This document shows positions 36,901-45,318 of a DNA stretch of 64,000 bases, piece by piece; position 1 is the first letter of the stretch, and each line of letters starts with the position of its first letter. The position numbers and the translations under genes were made by a program. The notes beneath the pieces are model-generated. The model saw only the letters and a program-made list of their open reading frames with translations, made no database searches and had not been told where the DNA came from. Origin of the DNA: Calothrix sp. NIES-4101 (lineage in GTDB: Bacteria; Cyanobacteriota; Cyanobacteriia; Cyanobacteriales; Nostocaceae); the NCBI GenBank assembly GCA_004296455.1, contig AP018280.1:620001-684000 (forward strand), written 5' to 3'.

Positions 36901-37143
36901 TGAGGTGATATATTTCAAACCTTCAACACCATTAATTTGGCGTTCTAGAACTGTTGTGACTGTATCTTCTACAACTTGGGCGCTAGCACCAATATAATTA
37001 GCGGTGACATTGATTTGTACGGGGCTGATATCTGGGTACTGCTCTACTGGTAGTAGCGGAATGCTGATTATGCCTACCATGAGCATGACGAGAGCGCAGG
37101 CGATCGCAAATACAGGTCGCTTAATAAAAAAATTCGCAAACAT
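33964..37143 (-). CDS. RND multidrug-type efflux pump (AcrB/HAE-1 family)
   Basis: The protein has 1,059 residues, full length. The N-terminus MFANFFIKRPVFAIACALVM and the DISPVQINVTANYIGASAQV stretch are characteristic of HAE-1 RND pumps. TM4 carries ASGMVVDDAIVVVED with the Asp pair for proton relay. The C-terminal helices hold GLVMLIGLASKNAILIVEF. It exports hydrophobic compounds through a tripartite complex. It lies downstream of its fusion protein and an HMA chaperone, all leftward behind MerR promoter 3, so it is unusual in being tied to metal control. No outer-membrane factor is present. Confidence 0.9.
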   Translation of the reverse strand: MFANFFIKRPVFAIACALVMLMVGIISIPLLPVEQYPDISPVQINVTANYIGASAQVVEDTVTTVLERQINGVEGLKYITSTSSSDGNSNIIVTFDQGYDIDTAAADVQNRVLLAEPKLPEVVRQTGVSVTKQSSGIVLAMAMYSEGDKYDDTFISNYADLYVLDRLRRIKGVGNIATFGDRRYAMRLWLDPTQLANRKLTTEDVINALHQQNLQLGIGSIGQPPAPNGQMYQIELQTQGRLKEADEFENMVIKAGTDGTLVKLKDVGRAELGAENYSSFARYSGHVAVGYQILQVPGSNALNIAKAVKAEMARIAEDFPPGLKYEFPYDSSLFVEASRREVVKTLLEAIVLVVIVIFIFLQDWRTTIIPAITIPVSLIGTFAFVKVFDFSLNSLTLFGLTLASGMVVDDAIVVVEDVTRLIQEKGLSPHKAASQSMHELFGAVIATSLVLLAVFVPVGFFPGTTGQLYKQFALTIAFSIVLSTFNAITLTPALAAMLLRKTQKPRGLPGWIFGAINWLLNWIQKGYQQVLRLLINFKIIVLVLFIASLVWTGWLYLRVPTAFLPEEDQGYFINLMQGPDGTSLNYTREVAKQAEKELLKIPEIQGTFAMGGVGFSGNTPNRGLIFAPLKSWDVRKTAEQTASAIVNRARGGLSAIKDAAVFAVNPPTIQSLGSVGGFVFQLQDRGDRNNSDINNLVKISHDLIGKANQTPGLQGVFSTYTANAPQLLIEVDREKAEALQVPVRDIFTTLQTFIGSRYVNDFNAFGRTYRVYVQADQQFRSNPEDIGQLYVRSGRGEMISLSSLVKVTPTTGPQTINHYNLYRSIEINGAAAPGFSSGQAIEAMKNLAATVLPKNMGYEWSGISLEELESGGQAPIIFGLGIFFVFLVLAAQYNNFVDPLIILLSVPLAVLGALLAQSWRGLYNDVYCQVGLVMLIGLASKNAILIVEFANQLREQGFSITKAAVKASGERLRPILMTAISTLLGIWPLAVATGAGSASRQSLGTAVFGGMFVATFLSLFVVPILYIVITQIRSLFVGVPKLRNQAGKLAKQSRVDVLP

Positions 37144-37283
37144 AAACTTATTTCTTTGTAGGTAAAAATCTGGTTGTACAGGAATTGTTGGTTAGATTAA
37201 CTACAGTTTTTTGTCTCACGCAGAGACGCAGAGGCGCAGAGAAGAGGCAAGAGTGTAATCGAAACTAAAACCAGTTTAAGTAA

Positions 37284-38630
37284 CTACTGTTCAGGGAGAA
37301 TGGGAGTACCATCTCTTAAGTTGAGTAAGCCGGAAACAACAATTTTCTCGCCTGGGGTTAAACCTTTCAGCACTTGATACTGATTACCCTGAATACTACC
37401 TAGCTCTACGGGTTTGAGGCGTGCTACTAACTGCGATCGCTTGGGTGATGATTCAGCGACATAAATAAAGGTTTCTGCACCCAAACGGATGACAGTTGAA
37501 GTAGGAATTAATACGCCTGGGCGTTTGTCCCAAATCACTTTCGCTCTAACAAATTGGTCGGCTCGCAACTGTCTGCGGGAATTATCAAACAATGATTTGA
37601 CTAAGACTGACTGAGTATCATTGGCTGTATTGGGAGCTATGAAAAATATGCGACTGTTTCCGAGATTTTTACCTCGTTCGTCAATTAACTGCAATGTCAT
37701 TCCGGGACGCAATCGGGTTGCTTGCTGAACTGGTACGGAAATATTGACTTCTAGAGTTTGATTTTCGGTAATAGTTGCCAATTGAGTAGAGGTATCGACA
37801 AAATCACCAATTTTGATGGGTATATCGCCTACTTTGCCAGCAAAAGGAGCGGTAATTTTGTAGTATTTTAACTGGACTTGTTGTTGCTTAGTAGCTGCTT
37901 GAGCTTGTTGTACAGCTTTTTCGGCTTGCGAGATAGCAGCTTTTTGGGCTTGAATTTGGGCATCAATTGCATTCAAACTGGCTTTAGCTGTAGCTAGTTT
38001 GTTAGCGTATTGATCCTGAGTCTGACGAGATATCGCACCTTCAGCAGCTAGATAAGAGTACCTTTGATAGTCCAACTGATTTAACCTGACATCAGCTTGC
38101 TTAGATAAACGTTCAGCCTCTATGGATTTGAGAGTCGCTTTGGCATTTTCGAGTTGCGATCGCGCCGCCATTGCAGCTGCATCCACACCACTAACTGCTG
38201 CTTTTTGTTCTTCCGCATCTATTTGCAGAATGGGTGTACCTGCTTTTACTTCATCCCCTGCTTGTACAAAAATCTGACTGATTTGTCCTTGAATTCTCGG
38301 ACGGAGAGCGACTGAACGACGTGATTGGAGGTTAGCAATAAAATTGGAACTTTGTTCAATTGTGCTTGCTTTTAGGGAGGATAATTTTACTTGTACGCCA
38401 GGAGGTGCAGCAGCTGTAGCTACTGGGGGTTTTGCACTGGGAGTAGAGACACGCCAAACTGCAATACCTCCACTTGCTAATAGTAGAGTGAGCAATAGCC
38501 AAAGCCAAGGTCGCCGCGATCGCGGTGATGGTGATTCAGCCTCTAAATCATCGTCATCTAGAATGGGAGTCTGATTTTCCAAATCATCATCTAAATCTAG
38601 AATAGGAGTTTGGTTTTCCAACGGGTTCAT
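37284..38630 (-). CDS. RND membrane-fusion protein (AcrA-like)
   Basis: About 448 residues from ATG 38630; an earlier start at 38705 would add 25 residues. It has an acidic N-terminal tail with a repeated NQTPILD/DDDLE unit, then one membrane anchor (PWLWLLLTLLLASGGIAVW). Lipoyl halves (GQISQIFVQAGDEVKAGTPI; APFAGKVGDIPIKIGDF) flank a coiled-coil hairpin. The beta barrel and membrane-proximal domain end with GEKIVVSGLLNLRDGTPI. It partners the pump gene, 140 bp downstream. The acidic cytosolic tail is unusual. Confidence 0.85.
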   Translation of the reverse strand: MNPLENQTPILDLDDDLENQTPILDDDDLEAESPSPRSRRPWLWLLLTLLLASGGIAVWRVSTPSAKPPVATAAAPPGVQVKLSSLKASTIEQSSNFIANLQSRRSVALRPRIQGQISQIFVQAGDEVKAGTPILQIDAEEQKAAVSGVDAAAMAARSQLENAKATLKSIEAERLSKQADVRLNQLDYQRYSYLAAEGAISRQTQDQYANKLATAKASLNAIDAQIQAQKAAISQAEKAVQQAQAATKQQQVQLKYYKITAPFAGKVGDIPIKIGDFVDTSTQLATITENQTLEVNISVPVQQATRLRPGMTLQLIDERGKNLGNSRIFFIAPNTANDTQSVLVKSLFDNSRRQLRADQFVRAKVIWDKRPGVLIPTSTVIRLGAETFIYVAESSPKRSQLVARLKPVELGSIQGNQYQVLKGLTPGEKIVVSGLLNLRDGTPILPEQ

Positions 38631-38736
38631 GTTTGAGCAATTTCCTGTAATTTCAATTGAGTCGAAATAATTCCTAATTAATAGATTTTTATCAACAGTT
38701 AGCAAAAGCTAACTGTTGATATTTTTTTGAAAAACC

Positions 38737-38931
38737 CTAGATTGATGGATAACCAACAGAGGCGATCGCTTCTTTAATAGCTGTCTCTGATGCTTGAGTT
38801 TCTACACTGACAGTTTTAGTTTTTGTGTCAGCTTTTACAGTGGCATCAGCATCAATTTTTAGAATTGCAGTATTGATAGTATTTACACAAGCTGAACAAG
38901 CTAATTTAGGGACAGTAAGTTGTATTGTCAT
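38737..38931 (-). CDS. HMA-type copper/heavy-metal chaperone
   Basis: The protein has 64 residues from ATG 38931 (AGGAGT upstream). It is a single HMA domain: MTIQLTVPKLACSACVNTIN with the CxxC metal loop, ending IKEAIASVGYPSI. HMA chaperones hand Cu(I) or other soft ions to P-type ATPases or pumps. It follows MerR promoter 3 and precedes the AcrA-like gene, so a cytosolic chaperone is transcribed with an RND pump. The proline-containing loop and Tyr near the C-terminus match CopZ/Atx1-like proteins. Confidence 0.85.
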   Translation of the reverse strand: MTIQLTVPKLACSACVNTINTAILKIDADATVKADTKTKTVSVETQASETAIKEAIASVGYPSI

Positions 38932-39006
38932 CTCTGAAAACTCCTGATTTTTCCTACTAAATGGTTGTTTGAGTAGTGTTTTAATTGTTTTACTCAACTT
39001 GGAATT

Positions 39007-39038
39007 AGCTTAAATTCTCCATCTGCCTGGAGAGTCAA
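39007..39038 (-). promoter_or_regulatory. MerR-type promoter 3
   Basis: Minus strand: -35 TTGACT, 20-bp spacer with CTCCA-GGCAGA-TGGAG, -10 TAAGCT. It drives the HMA chaperone, AcrA-like and AcrB-like genes. Confidence 0.75.
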
Positions 39039-39114
39039 GAGGAAAATCAAAAAAGAATAAAAAATCAACCACAAATAAATCAAACAAAAAGTTCTGGGCG
39101 GATGCTGACTCCAC

Positions 39115-39414
39115 TCAGAACTTTTCAAGATAGATACATAATGAGACTTGAGGATAAGCACTACATTTCTGTTTGGCGATCGCCAGCATCTTCTCTGAAA
39201 TATCTACCCCAACAATTCGTTGTGATAAATACTCAGCTAGAAGTAAACGTTCAAACTCACCAGTACCACAGGCAACATCAAGTATAGTATCTGTTTGTGA
39301 TATCTCTGCCCAGGCTTTCAGAAAAGATAGTGTATTAGTTATATAACTTTTCCAACGTAGATCGTAAACAGAAGCTAACTGGTCATACTGGTTACGAACT
39401 ATAGTTTCACTCAT
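39115..39414 (-). pseudogene. Class I SAM-methyltransferase, truncated
   Basis: The 99-residue product begins with the usual N-terminal helices and motif I (TDTILDVACGTGEFERLLL) and post-I acidic VGVDISEKMLAIAK, then ends at CIYLEKF. Family members usually have around 200 residues or more, so the substrate-binding half is missing. It lies between the HMA promoter and the second MerR gene. It may be the remnant of a metalloid or quinone methyltransferase; the substrate cannot be read. Confidence 0.65.
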
Positions 39415-39431
39415 ATTGTTTTTTGTAAAAT

Positions 39432-39854
39432 TTATTCATGTTCAATAATCGGACAAATTGTTGAATGGTCATTATCAGGCTTTATTTCCCAACCAGAAAG
39501 CAACCCTGATAATTCTTGTCTCAAAATCAGTAATTGCTGAATTTGTTCATCAATAGCTTTTACCTTATCTTCTAGTTTAATTTTGATATGCTCACAAGGT
39601 AATTCTCCACTATCATGAACATTTAAAAAATCCTTAATCTCTGATAAGCTTAACCCTAAACTTTGAGCGCGTTTAATAAAGTGTAGTCGTTCCAAAACAT
39701 CAGAGTTAAATAATCTAAATCCGCCTTCTGTTCTTCCGGATGATTTGAGTAGACCAAGTTCTTCATAGTAGCGAATAGTTTTAATTGGTACTCCGCTGTC
39801 TTTGGCAACTACACCAATCTGTTTTGCTTCTGCTTGAGCTAACATACTTAGCAA
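39432..39854 (-). CDS. MerR-family metal regulator 2
   Basis: The protein has 140 residues (137 from the second ATG). The HTH (IGVVAKDSGVPIKTIRYYEE) and GGFRLF wing are nearly identical to regulator 1, with the same ELPCEH and TICPII cysteines. It differs mainly in the first and last few residues. Its own MerR promoter lies at 39884-39915. Two near-identical regulators with similar operators imply either redundancy or different metal specificity set by the C-terminal tail (HSTICPIIEHE here). Confidence 0.9.
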   Translation of the reverse strand: MLSMLAQAEAKQIGVVAKDSGVPIKTIRYYEELGLLKSSGRTEGGFRLFNSDVLERLHFIKRAQSLGLSLSEIKDFLNVHDSGELPCEHIKIKLEDKVKAIDEQIQQLLILRQELSGLLSGWEIKPDNDHSTICPIIEHE

Positions 39855-39883
39855 ATCTTTAGTGAAATATGATTACCGATCAT

Positions 39884-39915
39884 ATACTAAACTCTCCAGT
39901 TAGCTGGAGAGTCAA
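39884..39915 (-). promoter_or_regulatory. MerR-type promoter 4
   Basis: Minus strand: -35 TTGACT, 20-bp spacer with CTCCA-GCTAAC-TGGAG, -10 TAGTAT. It precedes regulator 2. Confidence 0.75.
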
Positions 39916-39941
39916 GCATGAGCAGTATCATTCCGTCATTT

Positions 39942-40880
39942 TTATGAGAAATGAATTTGAGTGGACACCTTTTCTTCACTAGCGTCTGCGGCTTGGACGG
40001 AAATTGCACCTCGAAACATCTTCATGCCGCAGGTGAAAGCATATTCACCTGGTTTTTCTGGAGTGAACTCAATTGAGGTTAATTGATTGAGTGGTAAATC
40101 AGCAGCAATACCAAAATCAGGAATTAGCACTTTCGCAAGGCAATTACTGGGATTTTCGCGCAGAAAGTTGAGCTTTACTCTTTGCCCCGCTTGGACAACA
40201 ACATGATTTGGTGCATATCCCTTATCTACATTGATGGTGGTTTTCTGAATTCTTTGCTCTACAGTTGTTTCATGCTCATCGATTGAACTGAAGGATTTGG
40301 GTTGTGGTTCTTTCATCGTTTTTTCTTCCTTTATGACTGTTGATTGAATGTCTGAAGCTTCGGCTTGAATTTCACCACGAAACATATTCATGCCACAGGT
40401 AAAGAGATAAGTTCCGGCTTGTTTGGGTGTAAATTCCACAGTGGTTACTTGATTAAGCGGTAAATCTGCGGCAATGTGAAAGTCTGGAATCACGACTTTT
40501 TCTAAGCAACTGCTGGGATCTTTGCGTTCAAATTTCAGTCTTACTGGTTTCCCTACTTGCACTACAATTCGACTGGGATCGTATCCCCCATCAACAATGA
40601 CACTTACTTCCTGAACGCTTCCACCTGTTGCAACTGCTTTTTGAGACTTAGGTTTACTGAGTAAAAACCACCAAAGTTGTAAGCCGATTAGTCCTAATCC
40701 GCCGAGAGTGACGGCTATTTTGTTCCCTAGTGGCTGATCGATACGTTGAAATTGATTGGTTTGGACTGTTGCCGATGAGTGCGTTTGGTGGGATTTTTGT
40801 GCGACTGCTTCACTAGATGCAATTGAGAATACAATTCCTAAACTGGCTATACTACCGATGAGTGCTGTTTTGTTTACCAT
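39942..40880 (-). CDS. Double cupredoxin-like envelope protein
   Basis: About 312 residues from ATG 40880, with GGAG 8 bp upstream. The signal sequence (ALIGSIASLGIVFSIASSEAVA) and a second hydrophobic segment (VTLGGLGLIGLQLWWFLL) are followed by two cupredoxin-like repeats. Each has GY-P--VVVQ-G, a KL-FLREN/ERKDPSSCL segment, DFHIAADLPLNQ and FTCGMNMFRGEI. The Cys, His and CGM residues are likely copper ligands. It is the last gene of the operon with the Cu ATPase and 26-residue peptide, so a periplasmic copper-binding role is probable. The repeat similarity suggests internal duplication. Confidence 0.8.
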   Translation of the reverse strand: MVNKTALIGSIASLGIVFSIASSEAVAQKSHQTHSSATVQTNQFQRIDQPLGNKIAVTLGGLGLIGLQLWWFLLSKPKSQKAVATGGSVQEVSVIVDGGYDPSRIVVQVGKPVRLKFERKDPSSCLEKVVIPDFHIAADLPLNQVTTVEFTPKQAGTYLFTCGMNMFRGEIQAEASDIQSTVIKEEKTMKEPQPKSFSSIDEHETTVEQRIQKTTINVDKGYAPNHVVVQAGQRVKLNFLRENPSNCLAKVLIPDFGIAADLPLNQLTSIEFTPEKPGEYAFTCGMKMFRGAISVQAADASEEKVSTQIHFS

Positions 40881-40917
40881 TGAAAAATCTCCGAAGTGCA
40901 TGTGGGTAAGTTGTTAG

Positions 40918-40998
40918 CTACACTAAAATTCCTGAAATCACTCCCAGCAGAAATCCAAATCCTGCTAAAGTTCCGAAAAATATGGTTTGATTGAACAT
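40918..40998 (-). CDS. 26-residue membrane peptide
   Basis: MFNQTIFFGTLAGFGFLLGV, then ISGILV and TAG. It is one hydrophobic helix with glycines every few residues. GAGG precedes the ATG by 8 bp. It lies 12 bp behind the Cu ATPase stop and 38 bp before the cupredoxin gene's ribosome binding site, so it is in the operon. Small membrane peptides near P-type ATPases can be regulatory subunits; here that is inference. Confidence 0.6.
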   Translation of the reverse strand: MFNQTIFFGTLAGFGFLLGVISGILV

Positions 40999-43001
40999 TG
41001 TTATTTCCTCTATGCAAGTGTTTTAGGTTGGAAGTTGCGTAAACGCAGTGCATTAGTGACTACAGAAACTGAACTAAAGGCCATTGCTGCACCGGCGATA
41101 ATAGGATTCAGTAACCAGCCGAAGAAGGGGAAGAGAATCCCGGCGGCGATGGGAATACCAGCAACGTTGTAGATGAAGGCGAAGAATAAGTTTTGGCGAA
41201 TGTTGCGAATTGTGGCGCGGCTGAGTTGAATTGCTGTAACTATGCCTTGTAAATCGCCAGAAATTAAGGTGATGTCACTAGCGGCGATCGCTACATCTGT
41301 ACCTGTACCAATTGCAATTCCCACATCGGCTTGAGCTAAAGCTGGTGCATCATTGATACCATCGCCAACCATCGCCACAATTTTACCTTCTGCTTGTATT
41401 GCTTGCACTGTCGCCGCTTTTTGGTCAGGACGGACTTCTGCTAAGACTCTTTTGATACCAACTTCATGGGCAATACTTTCTGCTGTGCGGCGGTTATCAC
41501 CTGTGAGCATGACAACTTCTAAACCGAGTCTTTGCAACGCTCTCACAGCCTGGGTGGAGGTGGGTTTAATGGCATCAGCAATCCCCATCAATCCTTTGAT
41601 TTCACCGTCAACTGCTAACCACACGGCTGTTTTACCCAGGTATTCTAAGCGTTCTTTATCTTGTTGCAAGGCTTGAGTGTTAATGCTCAACTCTTCCATC
41701 CAACGTTGTGTACCAATTTGCACAAGACGGTTAGAAACGATACCTTGGACACCACTACCTGCTACAGCTTCAAAATCTTTGACATCTGCTAATGATACTT
41801 CCTGAGTTTGGGCATATCGAACAACTGCTTCTGCCAAGGGATGTTCTGAATTGCGTTCTAAGGATGCGGCTAGTTGTATCAGCTTCAGTTCGTTGCCGTT
41901 ACGTGTACCGTCAACTGTGAGAAAATCTGTAACTGTGGGTTTACCTTGAGTAATTGTACCTGTTTTGTCCAAGACAATTGTTTGAATCTGGTGTGCTATT
42001 TCTAAGCTTTCAGCTCCTTTAATTAAAATACCGTTTTCTGCACCTTTACCAGTACCGACCATCACAGAGGTTGGTGTAGCTAAACCCAAGGCACAAGGAC
42101 AAGCGATAATTAACACTCCAACGGTGGTAATCAACGCCAGGGTGACATTGCCCATGATGTTGTACCAAATTATAAAAGTGAGGATAGCGATCGCAATTAC
42201 CGCAGGGACAAACCAGCCTGTAACTTGGTCTGCTAGTCTTTGAATTGGGGCTTTTGAGCCTTGAGCCTGCTGCACTAATTGCACAATCTGCGCCAATACA
42301 GTATCTTTGCCTACTCTTGTCGCTCGAAATTTGAAACTACCAGTTTTGTTGATAGTTGCGCCGATGACTTCATCTCCTGGTTGCTTTTTCACAGGTACAC
42401 TTTCACCAGTCACCATCGCTTCATCAACTGTGGATGTCCCGTCAACTACTTCGCCATCAACAGGAATTTTCTCCCCAGGGCGCACCAGCACCACATCACC
42501 AATTTCTACTTGCTCAATGGGTACATCTATTTCTCGTCCGTTACGAATCAACCGTGCAGTTTTCGCCTGTAAACCAATAAGTTTGCGGATAGCTTCTGAG
42601 GTTTGCCCTTTGGCGCGGTTTTCAAATAGTCGCCCTAGTAAAATCAAGGTAATGACGACAGCACAAGTTTCATAATACACATCTGGCATCAATCCCTGAG
42701 CAATAAAAAAGCCGGGAAACAAAGTAGCAAATAGGGAATAAAAATATGCTGCACTTGTACCTAAAGCAATTAAGGTATCCATTGTCGCGGCATGACGCTT
42801 AAAAGCTTTCCAGGTATTAACGTAAAAGGAGTAACCACACCAAAACTGTACAGGAGTTGTGAGGACTAATTGCACCCAAGGATTATGCAACCATGTGGGA
42901 ATAAAAGGTAGGTTTAACCTAGGCTGTTGACTTTGTTGGTTTTAAGGCACCATTGCTTCATACAATAATAGTGTCGTTAATACTTAGCACATTCAAAGCC
43001 C

Positions 43002-43253
43002 ATGCAGGAGTTTAAAAGCCCAGTTAGTAGATTAGCACGTTTGTTTCAGAAAGGTCGAGATAACTGGAAAGAAAAAGCACTATTAAAACAAAAAAAGATT
43101 AGAGCCTTAGAAATCAAGGTTAGAGATCTATTAGATTCAAGAGAAGAATGGAAAAATCGCGCGTTGATGGCAGAGTCAAAACTAAAAGAGTTAAACATTG
43201 AAGGAGATTTAGACGAAAAAAAGAGGAAATTCAAGTCGAAGCAGAAATCATAG
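43002..43253 (+). CDS. IS-A orfA (copy 2)
   Basis: The product is identical to that at 8781-9032: an 83-residue basic helical protein ending in the A-AAA-AAG slippery region (43217-43223). It provides the N-terminal part of the fused transposase. Confidence 0.7.
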   Translation: MQEFKSPVSRLARLFQKGRDNWKEKALLKQKKIRALEIKVRDLLDSREEWKNRALMAESKLKELNIEGDLDEKKRKFKSKQKS

Positions 43254-43258
43254 AAGCT

Positions 43259-44560
43259 ATGGAATTAAATGTGAAGGGTCATCATTATGATGCCAAAATA
43301 ATTCAGCAAGCACTCTTACTTTTAATTGAATGTGGTATCAGTTTTAGAGGAGTAGAAAAAGTATTTGAGTTGTTTAATAATTATGAAGAGCAGGCAACTC
43401 CAAGTTTCAGTTGTGTGAGAAAGTGGTTGGCTCGGATTGGAATATATGAATTGACAAAAGAGAAAGAATATCGTGATGATTGGATATTTATTGTCGATTT
43501 GACATTAGAATTAGGGAAACAAAAAGCGTTGGTAATTTTAGGCGTTTCACAGCAGCATATTGAAGAAAATGTGATGAAGCAGAAAAGAGGGTTGGCGCAT
43601 GAAGACGTGAAAATTTTCGGATTAGAAATTATGGATTCTACGAAAGGAGAGATTATAGAATCAAAACTAGAAAAAATCAGTCAAAAAGTCGGCGTACCAG
43701 TACAAATAGTAGCGGACAATGGTAGCGACCTAGCTCGTGGAATCAAGCTATACCAGCAAAATCACCCAGATATTATCTATACCCATGATGTGACTCATGC
43801 AATGGCTTTACTTTTAAAATACCAGCTAGATTCGGATGAGAGATATCAGTCATTTATTCAAAAATGTAATATCAGCAGACAAAAATTACAACAAACAGAT
43901 TTATCATTTTTATCTCCTCCAACACAACGTTCTCAATGTCGTTTTTTTAATGTAGAAAGGTTGACAAATTGGGGGATTAAATTACTAAATTCTTCTCCAG
44001 ACACTTTAATTAAATTAATGCCAGATTCTGACCCTTCGCTGATTACTCAGAAAATAGTAGATAAATTGGGATGGTTAGTTGACTACGAATCAGACCTAAT
44101 TCAATGGAACCAAATGGTGTCACTCACACGAGGTGTTGAAACTCAACTCAAACAATCAGGAATTAGTCATAAAACTCTCGATTTTTTTGAACAAAATAAA
44201 GTTATATTTGATGATAATTCTCTCCAGAAACTTCAACAAAGTATTTTGGGTTATTTGTCTGTTCAATGCCGAAAAATTAAAAACCAATCTACTTTTTTAG
44301 CTACTTCTGATGTGATTGAGTCATTGTTTGGAAAATATAAGCAATTTTCCGCGCGCTGTCCATTTAAAGAAATGGGTCAGATGCTGCTAACCATCTGTTT
44401 ATCTACTATGAATCTGACGACAGCTTTGATTAAAAACGCACTTGAAACAATTAGTTTTTCAGACGTTGAAGCATGGCTATCTGAAGTTTTTGGTCAATCC
44501 ACACTATCAAAACGAAAAACGTTGTTTTCAGGGGATTGTGACGACATTAAAAGTGCATGA
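43259..44560 (+). CDS. IS-A orfB transposase (copy 2)
   Basis: A 433-residue catalytic part identical to the product at 9038-10339, with the same acidic motifs. With a clean target duplication this copy represents a recent insertion and is probably active. Confidence 0.8.
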   Translation: MELNVKGHHYDAKIIQQALLLLIECGISFRGVEKVFELFNNYEEQATPSFSCVRKWLARIGIYELTKEKEYRDDWIFIVDLTLELGKQKALVILGVSQQHIEENVMKQKRGLAHEDVKIFGLEIMDSTKGEIIESKLEKISQKVGVPVQIVADNGSDLARGIKLYQQNHPDIIYTHDVTHAMALLLKYQLDSDERYQSFIQKCNISRQKLQQTDLSFLSPPTQRSQCRFFNVERLTNWGIKLLNSSPDTLIKLMPDSDPSLITQKIVDKLGWLVDYESDLIQWNQMVSLTRGVETQLKQSGISHKTLDFFEQNKVIFDDNSLQKLQQSILGYLSVQCRKIKNQSTFLATSDVIESLFGKYKQFSARCPFKEMGQMLLTICLSTMNLTTALIKNALETISFSDVEAWLSEVFGQSTLSKRKTLFSGDCDDIKSA

Positions 44561-45000
44561 ACTTTTACCATGTCAAAAGGCACAGAGTCAACAGCCTAGG
44601 TTTAACCCTGTCATCATTGGTAGTGAGCCAATCACCAGCACTATGCTAATGATGCCCCCTACTGTTACTTTTTGTTGTAAATCACGGGATTCTTTCAGGC
44701 GATATCTTTTCTCTTCATCATCTTCTCCCGCCATCAAATTTTGTTCTTGGAGGGGATAGGCAGAATAGCCTGCTGCATCTACTGCCTCTTGTATAGCTTG
44801 TAAATCTGTTTTTCTGGGGTCATAATCAACTCTTGCCTGTTCTGCCCCAAAATTCACACTACATTCATTTACACCAGGAACAGAACTAATCGCATCTTCA
44901 ATACTTCTAGCGCAGGAAGCGCAACTCATACCGCGTAGTTTAAGTATGGCATTCTCCATTTCAAAGCTCCAATTATCAAGTCGTGTTCAAGACTGATTTC

Positions 45001-45032
45001 ATCTTGAATGCTCCAGTGAACTGGAGTGTCAA
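45001..45032 (-). promoter_or_regulatory. MerR-type promoter 5
   Basis: Minus strand: -35 TTGACA, 20-bp spacer with CTCCA-GTTCAC-TGGAG, -10 CAAGAT. It precedes the Cu ATPase gene at 44959. Confidence 0.75.
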
Positions 45033-45141
45033 GGGGGTAGAAGAAAAAAATTGGAACTACGCAAAAAGTCCTTTCTCAACTAGCTTTGCAGCTATTTCCC
45101 ATACATTAACTGAACTGGGGAAAAATTTCTGTTCAAGTCTC

Positions 45142-45173
45142 TTGACTCTCCAGTGAACTAGATATTTGAAGAT
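45142..45173 (+). promoter_or_regulatory. MerR-type promoter 6 (degenerate dyad)
   Basis: Plus strand: -35 TTGACT, 20-bp spacer CTCCA-GTGAAC then TAGAT in place of TGGAG, -10 GAAGAT. It points at the YdcZ/phytochelatin synthase genes from 45319. The rest of the 45033-45318 gap shows no gene with a good start. Confidence 0.5.
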
Positions 45174-45318
45174 AAACTCCAGCAAACAATAACCACCTTG
45201 ATCTAAAGTTCGGAAAGCTTTTGGAATGCGCTATTGGCAAAATTTGCCTATGGTTATACCATTTCAGAGGTTCTGGCATAGTTCAGCGTCGGACTTGTAA
45301 TTCACTGGACTAACAGCT

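Larger units (their letters stand above)
42919..44599 (+). mobile_element. IS-A copy 2 (1,681 bp), 7-bp target duplication GTTTAAC
   Basis: The ends are CTAGGCTGTTGACT and its complement. GTTTAAC is duplicated at 42912-42918 and 44600-44606. Length and proteins match copy 1 exactly. It is in the same orientation as copy 1, so recombination between them could excise or circularise about 34 kb. Confidence 0.95.
41010..44959 (-). pseudogene. copA: Cu(I) P1B-type ATPase (CopA/PacS-like), interrupted by IS-A
   Basis: The gene lies at 44959-44600 and 42911-41010 with IS-A between. Removing the element and one copy of GTTTAAC leaves an intact 753-residue frame. The N-terminal HMA domain has GMSCASCARSIEDAI. 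The membrane CPC motif ([13 protein letters not shown]), DKTGT phosphorylation site, SEHP motif and [10 protein letters not shown] hinge are all present, the pattern of Cu(I) exporters. MerR promoter 5 lies 40 bp upstream. The N-terminal fragment alone cannot work, so export by this ATPase is lost unless the element excises. The ATPase at 50174 may cover the role. Confidence 0.9.

Noticed and set aside
45054-45229. Minus-strand open frame with protein-like composition (LLEFIFKYLVHW, NVWEIAAKLVEKGLF)
   Set aside because: It has no start codon or ribosome binding site, overlaps MerR promoter 6, and no domain is recognised. It may be a gene remnant but cannot be supported.
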